Assembly (NCBI RefSeq): GCF_032714475.1
Contig: NZ_JAWDKD010000029.1
Coordinates: 1-12,629 of the forward strand
Length of the DNA: 12,629 nt
Reading direction: 5' to 3'
From: Methanolapillus africanus
GTDB taxonomy: Archaea > Halobacteriota > Methanosarcinia > Methanosarcinales > Methanosarcinaceae
Shown here: piece after piece, positions 1 through 6,929 of the stretch
Layout of the letters: each line of letters starts with the position of its first letter
Position numbering within the stretch: the stretch's first letter is position 1
Position numbers and translations under genes: made by a program
The notes under the pieces: model-generated
What the model was told of the DNA's origin: nothing
Database searches by the model: none
What the model saw: only the letters and a program-made list of their open reading frames with translations

Positions 1-112
1 GCCATAGCGGCGGGGAAACTCCTGTACCCATACCGAACACAGAAGATAAGCCCGCCGGCGTTCCTTACTGTACTGAAGTGTGCGAGCCTTCGGGAAATCT
101 GGATCGCTGCCA
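1..112 (+). rRNA. 5S ribosomal RNA, 5' end cut by the window edge
   Basis: This is the 5S RNA of the large ribosomal subunit. The stretch starts inside the 5' part of the molecule (GCCATAGCGGCGGGG) and contains the conserved loop ACCGAACACAGAAGATAAGC (positions 33-52), then GCCCGCCGGCGTTCC, the TACTG and GTGTGCGAGCC stretches, and the closing GGATCGCTGCC. The order and spacing match archaeal 5S RNAs, especially those of Methanosarcina-type methanogens as I recall them. About 4-6 bases of helix I are missing at the left edge. The 3' end is set by analogy with such RNAs and may be off by a few bases. A T-rich stretch from about 119 probably ends the transcript. The gene is likely the last of an rRNA operon lying to the left. 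Confidence 0.93.
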
Positions 113-364
113 AAGGCCTTTCTTTATTTAATTTTAAACTTTTTCAAATAATTTATTAAATTACATTAGCTACCTTTTTTTGAACAATTATCATGCGATA
201 CCCGTGGGTCGGTTTTTAATTGCGAGTTTCATGCGAAATTATCTGCGCATTGTCTTTTTTGGGGGGCGGCGAGCGCAGGTAAGAACACGGGTCGGTTTTT
301 TAAAAGCTTTTTTGAAAAAATGCGGAGCTGCATTCATAAAAATCCTCATGAATTCAATTTCTGA
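113..364. other. Gene-poor spacer after the 5S rRNA, with short repeats
   Basis: I see no credible gene here. The reading frame of the downstream reductase stays open back to a TTG at 180, but that extension has no family resemblance and no ribosome binding site. The spacer starts with T-rich sequence (119-178) that could end rRNA transcription. It carries a 12-bp direct repeat, GGGTCGGTTTTT, at 206-217 and 289-300. An inverted repeat, CTGCGC (243-248) with GCGCAG (273-278), flanks a run of six G. Function unknown. Confidence 0.5.
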
Positions 365-380
365 GAAAGGATTTATAATA
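365..380 (+). promoter_or_regulatory. BRE/TATA promoter of the aldo/keto reductase
   Basis: A purine-rich BRE-like element, GAAAGG (366-370 with flank), directly precedes the TATA-like TTTATAATA (372-380). Initiation about 25 bp downstream would fall near 400-403, giving a leader of roughly 27 nt before the ATG at 429. The position supports the short start chosen for that gene. No factor-specific operator is evident. Confidence 0.55.
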
Positions 381-415
381 AATGTGAAATGTAATGCCAT
401 AATCCAATTTGAAAT

Positions 416-421
416 AAGGAG
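416..421 (+). promoter_or_regulatory. Ribosome binding site that fixes the reductase start
   Basis: AAGGAG lies 7 nt before the ATG at 429. The TTG at 180, which would add 83 residues, has no such site and lies upstream of the TATA element. Confidence 0.7.
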
Positions 422-428
422 TAAAAAG

Positions 429-1562
429 ATGATTTATAAAAATTTTCAAGATTTGAAACTGCCCGCCCTTGGTTTTGGCGCCATGCGCTTGCCGGTGCTT
501 GACGGGAATTACGCCAAGATCGATGAAGCGCAAACAACAGAAATGGTCGCTTATGCCATGGAAAACGGCGTCAATTATTTTGATACGGCGTGGGGCTATC
601 ACGACGGCCAATCCGAAGTTATGATGGGAAAAATATTGAAAACCTATCCGAGAGAAAGCTATTTCCTGGCGGACAAATTCCCAGGATACGATCTTTCAAA
701 TATGGACAAAATCACTTCAATTTTTGAGGAACAGCTCAAACGCTGCGGTGTGGCATATTTCGATTTTTATTTGATTCACAATGTTTGCGAGGCCAACATT
801 GACGCTTATTTGGATGAACACTACGGTATTTTGAAATATTTGCTCAAACAAAAAGAAGCCGGCCGGATCCGGCATCTCGGCTTTTCGGCGCACGGCAGTT
901 ACGATGTGATGAAACGTTTCCTTGACGCCTGCGGCGAACATATGGAATTTTGCCAGATTCAGTTGAATTATTTGGATTGGACGTTTCAGGACGCGAAAGC
1001 AAAAATGGATTTGTTGAATGAATACCAACTTCCGGTTTGGGTGATGGAACCCTTGCGCGGCGGCCAATTGGCAACGCTTTCCGAAGAAAACACAACCCAA
1101 TTGAAAGCGCTGCGACCGGAAGAAACAATTCCGGCATGGGCGTTCCGGTTCCTCCAGTCCGTTCCAAACATCACACTCGTGTTGGCCGGTTCATCCAATT
1201 TTGAACAACTGCAGGAAAACATTCACACATTTGAAACTGAAAAACCGTTGACGGCCCAAGAGTTCGAGACTTTGTTGACCATGGCCGGCGAAATGGTGAG
1301 CAAGACTGTGCTTCCCTGCACCGAATGCCGCTATTGCGTCTCCCACTGCCCCCAAGAACTCGATATTCCAAACCTGCTTTCCCTTTACAATGAACATTGC
1401 TTTACCGGCGGCGGCTTCATCGCGCCGATGGCATTGGCGGCGCTGCCGAAAGAAAAACAGCCCGGCGCCTGTACAGCCTGTCAAAGCTGCGAATCCGTTT
1501 GTCCGCAGCAGATCAAAATTTCAGAAGCCATGGCTGATTTTTCATCAAAAATGAAATCATAA
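429..1562 (+). CDS. Aldo/keto reductase with C-terminal ferredoxin-type 2x[4Fe-4S] domain
   Basis: A predicted cytosolic oxidoreductase of 377 aa. Residues 1 to about 285 form an aldo/keto reductase (TIM-barrel) domain. It starts with LPALGFGAMRLP and keeps the catalytic tetrad: D52 and Y57 in FDTAWGYHDG, K83 in LADKFPGY and H117 in YLIHN. Near the C-terminus are two cysteine clusters, C297-C300-C303-C307 (CxxCxxCxxxCP) and C348-C351-C354-C358, which should bind two [4Fe-4S] centres. This architecture is common in anaerobic bacteria and methanogens and is usually annotated as a predicted Fe-S oxidoreductase of the aldo/keto reductase family. The natural substrate is not known. The start at 429 is supported by AAGGAG and an upstream TATA element. 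The gene stands alone and is convergent with the GTPase gene on the other strand. No catalytic residue is missing, so I expect an active enzyme, perhaps with ferredoxin as redox partner (inference). Confidence 0.93.
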   Translation: MIYKNFQDLKLPALGFGAMRLPVLDGNYAKIDEAQTTEMVAYAMENGVNYFDTAWGYHDGQSEVMMGKILKTYPRESYFLADKFPGYDLSNMDKITSIFEEQLKRCGVAYFDFYLIHNVCEANIDAYLDEHYGILKYLLKQKEAGRIRHLGFSAHGSYDVMKRFLDACGEHMEFCQIQLNYLDWTFQDAKAKMDLLNEYQLPVWVMEPLRGGQLATLSEENTTQLKALRPEETIPAWAFRFLQSVPNITLVLAGSSNFEQLQENIHTFETEKPLTAQEFETLLTMAGEMVSKTVLPCTECRYCVSHCPQELDIPNLLSLYNEHCFTGGGFIAPMALAALPKEKQPGACTACQSCESVCPQQIKISEAMADFSSKMKS

Positions 1563-1658
1563 AACACAAAAGACCATAGAAGAGGTAGCTCATGAGTAAA
1601 AATATTCTCATTTAATGAATGAAATTTGAGAATGGAGACAAATTATTTAAAATAACAG

Positions 1659-2258
1659 TCAGCCAAGGGATTTCAAAATTTCATTCAATCCCGTTTCATT
1701 CAAATTCGTATTTGCTAAAACAACTGCTTTCGGATTGATTTGTAAAACGCTTTCCTGAATCATGTCAACAACGTTTGCGTCAACCAAATCAATTTTGTTC
1801 AACACGACGACTTCCGACACTTGAATTTGATCAAACGTGACCTTTCGTTTCTCTTTGACATTTTTAAAGAAAGAAGAGGCGTCAATAAATGTGATCAACG
1901 GCGCAAAATCGTATTCTTCGCCGCCTTGTTTGGTGGCCGCCAATTTCAATTCTTCGCGAACCACAAGCGGCGATACCGTTTCTTTGGGTTCGATGAACAA
2001 AATATCCGGATGCGCCTTGTCAACCAACTGCGCGACCGACGTCGTAATCGCGGCTTTTAGATTGCACGTCACGCAAGCCATCGTCACTTCTTTCGTATCG
2101 ATATCGTACCCAAAAAGGTCGCCGCCGATATCGACCTCGCCGGCCTCGTTCACCAGAACGGCGACCGTTTTGCCGGCCTCGGCGAAATGTTTGCCCAAGG
2201 ATTGAATAGCTGTCGATTTCCCGCTGCTGAGAAAACCGCCAATGATTATGATTTTCAT
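1659..2258 (-). CDS. Small CobW/HypB/UreG-type P-loop GTPase
   Basis: A 199-aa SIMIBI-class GTPase of the G3E (CobW/HypB/UreG) kind. In this family GTP hydrolysis drives delivery of metal or cofactor to target enzymes. The Walker A motif GFLSSGKST is at residues 8-16. VNEAGEVDIGGDL (about 36-48) matches the switch region of CobW-type proteins. A CxxC (C62, C65) stands where CobW proteins carry their metal-binding CxCC motif. IEPKETVSP (89-97) occupies the Walker B and switch II region, and NKID (154-157) is the guanine-specificity motif. The C-terminal CobW_C domain is absent, so this is only the GTPase core. Translation starts at 2258 with GGTGA about 6 nt upstream. The gene is divergent from tRNA-Cys and convergent with the reductase. 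The client protein and metal cannot be told from the sequence. Corrinoid, nickel or zinc delivery are all possible in a methanogen. Confidence 0.88.
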   Translation of the reverse strand: MKIIIIGGFLSSGKSTAIQSLGKHFAEAGKTVAVLVNEAGEVDIGGDLFGYDIDTKEVTMACVTCNLKAAITTSVAQLVDKAHPDILFIEPKETVSPLVVREELKLAATKQGGEEYDFAPLITFIDASSFFKNVKEKRKVTFDQIQVSEVVVLNKIDLVDANVVDMIQESVLQINPKAVVLANTNLNETGLNEILKSLG

Positions 2259-2318
2259 CAGAACTCACCGATTATAATTTGTTTTTCTATCATTTAATCT
2301 TTTCAGTTTTGTTTTCAC

Positions 2319-2335
2319 CGTATATTTTAAATAAA
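2319..2335. promoter_or_regulatory. AT-rich promoter element shared by tRNA-Cys and the GTPase gene
   Basis: TATATTTTAAATAAA (2321-2335) is the most TATA-like sequence in the 120-bp gap between the divergent genes. Read on +, it would start transcription near 2355, giving a tRNA leader of about 24 nt. Read on - (TTTAAAATATA), it would start near 2298, about 40 nt before the GTPase ATG at 2258. A second TATA-like stretch at about 2272-2280 lies too close to that ATG to serve it well. Confidence 0.4.
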
Positions 2336-2378
2336 AGAAAAACCACTAGTACTTCCCTTAAACAAACTTATTTCACGT

Positions 2379-2450
2379 GCCAACGTGGCAGAGCGGCTAT
2401 GCGTTCGCCTGCAGAGCGAATATATTTCGGTTCGAATCCGGACGTTGGCT
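2379..2450 (+). tRNA. tRNA-Cys (anticodon GCA)
   Basis: The 72-nt sequence folds as a complete cloverleaf. The acceptor arm is GCCAACG with CGTTGGC. The D stem is GCA with TGC. The anticodon stem is TTCGC with GCGAA around the loop CTGCAGA, giving anticodon GCA. The variable loop has 5 nt. The T arm is TTCGG-TTCGAAT-CCGGA. The discriminator base is T (U73), as expected for cysteine tRNAs. The 3' CCA is not encoded and must be added after transcription. There is no intron. In many methanogens this tRNA is charged by the SepRS/SepCysS route, by CysRS, or by both; the window does not show which. Confidence 0.96.
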
Positions 2451-2461
2451 TTTTCTTTTTT
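2451..2461 (+). terminator. T-tract terminator of tRNA-Cys
   Basis: TTTTCTTTTTT starts directly after the discriminator base. Runs of T are the usual intrinsic stop signal of archaeal RNA polymerase. Confidence 0.6.
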
Positions 2462-2533
2462 AAAAATTAAACCGATGAACTTTGTTTTTGTATTTTTATT
2501 GTTTTTTATTTTTGTGATTCTGAATAAATCAAT

Positions 2534-2574
2534 AAAAAAAGCCGGCATCAAAATTGATGCCGGCTTTGTTTTTT
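2534..2574. terminator. Bidirectional hairpin terminator
   Basis: AAAGCCGGCATCA (2538-2550) pairs perfectly with TGATGCCGGCTTT (2555-2567) around a loop of about 4 nt. On + it is followed by GTTTTTT. On - the flanking A run (2534-2540) reads as a T run. The hairpin lies 59 nt beyond the stop codon of the surface-protein gene on - and 87 nt beyond tRNA-Cys on +, so it can stop both converging transcripts. Confidence 0.75.
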
Positions 2575-2625
2575 CATATGACTTTATTTTTCTTTGGATC
2601 GATTTTTCCGTTGTCACCATCGATT

Positions 2626-5622
2626 TCACATTTTGGGTTGACCCGGGAAGTATTTGTTATACAAATAAATCGCCGGCGTCAAAACCAATGTTAAAAGCGT
2701 TGGCAACAAAACCCACCAATCGCTCAGATGACAGTAGTATTGATAGAACCAGGCCGCTGAAACCACAGCCGCCAGAATCATAACCAACAAAACAATCCAC
2801 CACTTGTTGTCAAGACCAGCTTTGTCCATGCTGATGATCGGCCGTTTGAATTTCTTGACCAAAAAGCCGGCTTGAACGATCATTAAAACCGCCAGCAGCG
2901 CATACAGCCACCACCAGTGGAAAACCTTACAGGCGCCGGCATCCGGATCGTTCGGAATCGTCAGCGTGTAAACGCCGCCGTTGTTAGTCAACTTATATCC
3001 GTCGACCGGCTGAAGGGTTAAATCTTCATTGACCGTGACTTTAATACCGCCGTCAACCGGTTTGTATCCGCTCGGCGCCTGCGTTTCATAGATGGTGTAC
3101 GTGGTGCCGTGCGTCAGATAAATCCGCTCAGTATGGCCGGATCGGTTGGTTTTGTAAATCATTTGCGGGGTGAACGAATTGCCGTCCCGGTCCCGAATTT
3201 CAAACGTCGCCGACAGTTTTTTGGACGTATTGGTACTGTCCACTTTTTCCAAAATCAACTCGGCGCCCGAACCGCTGTTTTCATAACCTTTTGTTTGGAC
3301 GGTTGTGTTGTTGATGGTGGCATTTCCGCCGCCGCCCCCGCCCCCGCCGCCACCGGCCGGAACCGTCACCGTTGCGGTGGCAGATCTGAGAATTCCGGCG
3401 GCAGCGTCATCATAATCGTTTGTCGAATCATCTTTGATAACCGCCATATTACTGTACGTTTTCACATCGGAACCGTAGCTGACGTTGTAATAGAATGTTG
3501 CCGAGTTTCCGGAATTTAAAGTTAAGATACCGCCGGAATATTGCCCGCCGACTCTTTGGGCGGATGCGTTTTCCAGCAAATTGTTCGTGCTTTTGTCCAG
3601 ATAAACGGTTGCCGCATCTGTTCCGTCAATTTGGTCTGCAACACGGTCCAGATCTGCTTGACCGGCCATTTTGTTTATGACCGTCACTTTGTAATAAGCC
3701 GTCCCACCGCCTTTCGGCAGATCCAGATTTTTCACCCAAGTTGAATTGTCGCGGCTGACCTCTTTTTTGATAAAAAGACCGGTTGAAAGCGTTGGCGTAT
3801 TAAACGGAACGTATCCGATCTTTTGGGTCACACCGATTCCCGAATAAACAACGGTCGAGTTCGGAGAATCGAGGTGGTGCGGTGCAACATAACCGGCATA
3901 GCTCTTGTTGTCCCAGCCGACATGTAAATGGTCGCCGGCCGGAATAGTATTGCTGTTTGAGTCCAATTTGGGTGTAATTTTGTACTTAATCACATATTGG
4001 GCGGATTCAGAAGTCAGAGAATCTGTCGGTGAATACGGCGCTTTTCCGAAATTGATGGAGATATTGCCATCCAAGAAATCAACATCTGATCCGACTTTGT
4101 AATCTGAAAACGTTGTAAGCGAACTGGACCCCAATTTATATTCGATGGTCAGGGAACCCGGAACATAGTCAAACAAAGCCGTGTTGATTGTATCATTCAC
4201 GGTGAAATCATCAATCGGCGCATAGAAATTAAGTGATGATTGGATGGCGTTTCGAATGGCGGTTTGAATGGCTTGAGTATCTGACGTTCCTTGCTCTATT
4301 TTGTAAATATAATCAAAGGATGAAACGTTTTCAAAAGATTTTATGACATTCACAGAAGGGGTACCGTTTGTTTCGCTCATTTGGATACCAACGACATAAA
4401 TCACTGCATTTCCCTTGGCCGGATCTTTAATAGCGTCAGCAACCTTTTCACACGCCTCGTGAGCATATTGAATATCAGACGGATGAGCCGCCTCGCCGAT
4501 ATAACCGGTAACATTTTTGATATTTCCAAAATTGGCCGGATCAATGATTTTGTGGTTGATATTATGTAGAGCGGACCCGGATTCAGAAACTTGTTTTGAA
4601 TCATCGTCGATATAAAAACGATTGGCATCGCCGTCTGTTATTAAAACCACAACACGATGATTCTGGCTGCTGCTTGGAAACTTCGTCGAATCATTTAACA
4701 TTTCATAAGCCGCTTTCAATCCGGACTGCGTGTTGGTATCACGAGCCAGCGGAAGCGCATCCACCGAGTCATTGAATTTTTTAAGTACGTCACTCGGATT
4801 GCCAGAATCAGCAACCATGGAATAGTTAACTTTATAGTAGGTGTAATCGCTTTCAAAAATTGTAAATTCCGTTTGAGAAGGATCGGCGCTAACTCCTGCC
4901 AAAATCGACTGGTTAATCGCTTGATATGTCAAATTGCTTGAACCACCCGGATAGATGCCGGAATCATCCACAAAATTTGTACCTGCGTATTGGTTAGGAA
5001 AAGTATTTGGCGCGTAGAGCAACGAAGCATTAAATTGAAGACCGCCGCTTTCAAGAGGAATAAAAACGTCTCTGCTATATGGAATAATGGTCACCGTTGA
5101 ATTCTTATTGGCTGTCCATATTTCGTTAGATGCATTTTTAATTGCGGATTGAGCTAATTCCAGCCTTGTTTTTCCATCAATTGCATTTTCGGCCTTTGCC
5201 ATGCTGTTTGTGACATCATAAACAAAAATAAAATCAATTGCAGGAGGAGGATAATAGACAAACTCAGCCGGCTTAACATCCAATGTTAATGTGACTTCTG
5301 ATTCCAGCTGACCGCCATGATCGGCAAGATCGGTCGCATCTTTATTGATAACGACCAAATTTTCCAAATCATAATTGTGATTTGGAGCGGTATAATTTCC
5401 ATTATCTTTAACGGTAATGATACCCGAACTGACCGGCCCGTTCAAATCATACCCACCAATCGCTGTTGGATTTTGAGTTCCGGGCCCTTGTTCCAAACAA
5501 GCCGCCGACGTCATTCCCGTGTTATGTCCATCGACAACAATTTGAACGCTTGCCGCCGCCACCGGCGTCAACAATAAAATCAAAATAAAAAGCAAAGACA
5601 ACCCTTTCTTGAAAAAATTCAT
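2626..5622 (-). CDS. Secreted vWA and Cna_B-domain surface adhesin with C-terminal membrane anchor
   Basis: A 998-aa protein predicted to sit on the outer face of the cell membrane. An N-terminal Sec signal peptide (KK, then a hydrophobic core, then TPVAAA-SVQ, cleavage near 24-25) leads into a large ectodomain. Residues about 128-460 form a von Willebrand A domain with a MIDAS-like set: D136, T138 and S140 in DVTNS, T296 in DTNTQSGL, and D330 in LITDGD. Residues about 470-600 and 612-735 look like beta-sandwich adhesin modules; the second resembles DUF11-type repeats. Ten consecutive glycines (757-766) precede a SpaA/Cna_B prealbumin-like domain (about 786-893, with YETQAPSGY). Three hydrophobic helices end the protein (about 902-922, 941-962, 968-987). 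I count 24 N-x-S/T sequons, which fits heavy N-glycosylation. There is no LPXTG motif. A role in attachment to cells or surfaces is inferred from the domains; the ligand is unknown. A winged-helix regulator gene lies upstream in the same direction. Confidence 0.9.
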   Translation of the reverse strand: MNFFKKGLSLLFILILLLTPVAAASVQIVVDGHNTGMTSAACLEQGPGTQNPTAIGGYDLNGPVSSGIITVKDNGNYTAPNHNYDLENLVVINKDATDLADHGGQLESEVTLTLDVKPAEFVYYPPPAIDFIFVYDVTNSMAKAENAIDGKTRLELAQSAIKNASNEIWTANKNSTVTIIPYSRDVFIPLESGGLQFNASLLYAPNTFPNQYAGTNFVDDSGIYPGGSSNLTYQAINQSILAGVSADPSQTEFTIFESDYTYYKVNYSMVADSGNPSDVLKKFNDSVDALPLARDTNTQSGLKAAYEMLNDSTKFPSSSQNHRVVVLITDGDANRFYIDDDSKQVSESGSALHNINHKIIDPANFGNIKNVTGYIGEAAHPSDIQYAHEACEKVADAIKDPAKGNAVIYVVGIQMSETNGTPSVNVIKSFENVSSFDYIYKIEQGTSDTQAIQTAIRNAIQSSLNFYAPIDDFTVNDTINTALFDYVPGSLTIEYKLGSSSLTTFSDYKVGSDVDFLDGNISINFGKAPYSPTDSLTSESAQYVIKYKITPKLDSNSNTIPAGDHLHVGWDNKSYAGYVAPHHLDSPNSTVVYSGIGVTQKIGYVPFNTPTLSTGLFIKKEVSRDNSTWVKNLDLPKGGGTAYYKVTVINKMAGQADLDRVADQIDGTDAATVYLDKSTNNLLENASAQRVGGQYSGGILTLNSGNSATFYYNVSYGSDVKTYSNMAVIKDDSTNDYDDAAAGILRSATATVTVPAGGGGGGGGGGNATINNTTVQTKGYENSGSGAELILEKVDSTNTSKKLSATFEIRDRDGNSFTPQMIYKTNRSGHTERIYLTHGTTYTIYETQAPSGYKPVDGGIKVTVNEDLTLQPVDGYKLTNNGGVYTLTIPNDPDAGACKVFHWWWLYALLAVLMIVQAGFLVKKFKRPIISMDKAGLDNKWWIVLLVMILAAVVSAAWFYQYYCHLSDWWVLLPTLLTLVLTPAIYLYNKYFPGQPKM

Positions 5623-5918
5623 CTTCCCAACTCATAATATTTTTGAAACTGCCATGAAAATATAGACCAGTTGAATAAAATTATATTTTCCGTATATTTT
5701 ATGATAATAACCCCATATAGATATATAAATCTTAAGATTTAATAATATTATAACAGATCGAAAATAACATTGTAAGCGGATGGCTTCAGAGAGGAAAAAA
5801 TAATAAAAAAATAGAAAATCTTTACAGAATAACAAATTGAAAAGAAAAGGTAAGATATAACAAATAAAAACGATTTGAAAAATACGAAACACAAAACCAA
5901 AAAAGAATTAAAGATTGA
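5623..5918 (-). promoter_or_regulatory. AT-rich upstream region of the adhesin gene
   Basis: This 296-bp gap between the regulator stop and the adhesin start is very AT-rich. On - it offers several TATA-like candidates (about 5680-5703 and 5718-5730); I cannot choose one. The Shine-Dalgarno match before the ATG at 5622 is poor (GTTGGGAAG directly upstream). The open frame at 5892-5632 on - encodes only an aromatic, low-complexity peptide typical of random AT-rich DNA, so I do not call it a gene. Confidence 0.45.
5726..5741. repeat. 16-bp perfect palindrome upstream of the adhesin gene
   Basis: TAAATCTTAAGATTTA is an uninterrupted palindrome centred about 110 bp upstream of the adhesin ATG. 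A dimeric DNA-binding protein could use it as an operator, and the gene just upstream encodes a winged-helix protein. In such AT-rich DNA a chance palindrome is also possible. Confidence 0.4.
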
Positions 5919-6887
5919 TTAAAGGTCCGAATCGTTGCCGTCTTTCAGCCGCCAAACGAAATCGCCGCCGGAAAGATACTTTTCAACAATTCCTTTTTCT
6001 TCAAAAGTCTTCAGCCGCGGCATCACTTTCGCGGGCGCGTAACCGGTTTCATGGCAAATATCGGCGGCCGTCATGCCGTCTTTCAAGAGCCGGAACAAGA
6101 TGTCCAAATCAATGTTATCCTGTGACAACTGCGTTGCGTAGTGAATAAAAGAATTCATCAGCCTGTTTTTCCGGACGTCCAGCTCTTTCTGCCGGAAAGA
6201 CAGCTCCCGCTGCTCTTCTAAAACAGCGTCAATATCGCGCTGAACCTGATGAATCTGAGAGAGGAAAAAACCCTCCCGGCTTTTGAGCAAGTCGTCCGCC
6301 CCTTTCTCAAAAATCTCCGAATCGCCTGTTGTTTTGAAAATATATTCAGGCTCGGCACCCGAATGTTCATTTTCAATTTTGGTTCCGTTTTCAATTCCGG
6401 AATCCTTTAAAATGTCCGTGCTGTCCGCATCAAAAAATTCTCCCGGATAAACCGGTGTGGGAAAAGAGGATTCCAAGAAAATGACCGGCGTCGACGCGAG
6501 CATCGGAATGCGCGGCGTCCGCTTCAAATAACGGCGGCGCTGAATTCTTTGGCTCGGATTGTTGAACGCCACGGACAAAGAATACGTCGGCTCGCTCGGC
6601 ATTTCAAAATCCGACCGGCTGACTTGAACGGAATAAGAATAAGGAGACACGAAAACTTCAAGGCGCATGCTGCGCGAAATATTGTAATACTTGCGGCGCT
6701 GGCTATCCACGCTGCTTTCAATCAGGCCGGCTTCTTCCAAAAGATTGAGATGGCCGAGAACCGCTTTGGGCGCCACGCCGATCCGGCCGGTGATTTCATT
6801 CACATAAAACGGACGGTCGGCGAGAAGCGCTAAAATTTTACGCCGGTTCTCATTGCCCAAAAGGTCCAAAACCTCGGACGGATCCAT
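5919..6887 (-). CDS. ArsR-type winged-helix transcriptional regulator (COG1777-like)
   Basis: A 322-aa DNA-binding protein with no sign of a membrane segment. Residues 3-75 form an ArsR-like winged helix: EVLDLLGNENRRKILALL opens the domain, FYVNEITGRIGVAPKAVLGHLNLLEEAGLI forms the recognition region in two adjoining parts (27-44 and 45-56), and SQRRKYYNIS is the wing. The middle (about 80-200) is polar and not recognised. Residues about 205-245 are charged with heptad-like spacing and probably form a coiled coil. Residues about 258-315 look like a second winged helix (DILFRLLKDGMTAADICHET, then a closing wing ending in FVWRLKDG). This two-headed layout is typical of archaeal regulators placed in COG1777. 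No metal-binding cysteine motif is visible, so metal sensing is unlikely. A strong AGGAGG precedes the ATG. The gene lies 90 bp downstream of the dCMP deaminase and 296 bp upstream of the adhesin, all in one direction. The targets are unknown; the adhesin is a candidate. Confidence 0.88.
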   Translation of the reverse strand: MDPSEVLDLLGNENRRKILALLADRPFYVNEITGRIGVAPKAVLGHLNLLEEAGLIESSVDSQRRKYYNISRSMRLEVFVSPYSYSVQVSRSDFEMPSEPTYSLSVAFNNPSQRIQRRRYLKRTPRIPMLASTPVIFLESSFPTPVYPGEFFDADSTDILKDSGIENGTKIENEHSGAEPEYIFKTTGDSEIFEKGADDLLKSREGFFLSQIHQVQRDIDAVLEEQRELSFRQKELDVRKNRLMNSFIHYATQLSQDNIDLDILFRLLKDGMTAADICHETGYAPAKVMPRLKTFEEKGIVEKYLSGGDFVWRLKDGNDSDL

Positions 6888-6894
6888 TTTCTCT

Positions 6895-6901
6895 GCCTCC
6901 T
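6895..6901 (-). promoter_or_regulatory. Strong ribosome binding site of the regulator gene
   Basis: On -, AGGAGGC lies about 8 nt before the ATG at 6887. It is one of the best Shine-Dalgarno matches in the window and supports that start. Confidence 0.7.
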
Positions 6902-6929
6902 GTTTATGAATGAAATGATGAATAAAAAA

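Noticed and set aside
180..428. N-terminal extension of the reductase to a TTG at 180
   Set aside because: The added 83 residues do not resemble the family, lie upstream of the TATA box at 372 and lack a ribosome binding site. The ATG at 429 has AAGGAG and begins where the family normally begins.
2385..2783. 132-codon open frame on the plus strand over tRNA-Cys and the terminator
   Set aside because: It runs through a tRNA, a terminator hairpin and the antisense of the adhesin's last helix. Its start lies inside the tRNA.
3328..3358. Possible frameshift or misassembly at the CCG/CCC run
   Set aside because: The run encodes ten Gly in frame, and the sequence on both sides is protein-like in the same frame, so it is a real linker.
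5632..5892. 86-codon open frame on the minus strand upstream of the adhesin
   Set aside because: It encodes an aromatic, low-complexity peptide as expected from random AT-rich DNA, and lies where the adhesin promoter must be. No ribosome binding site was seen.
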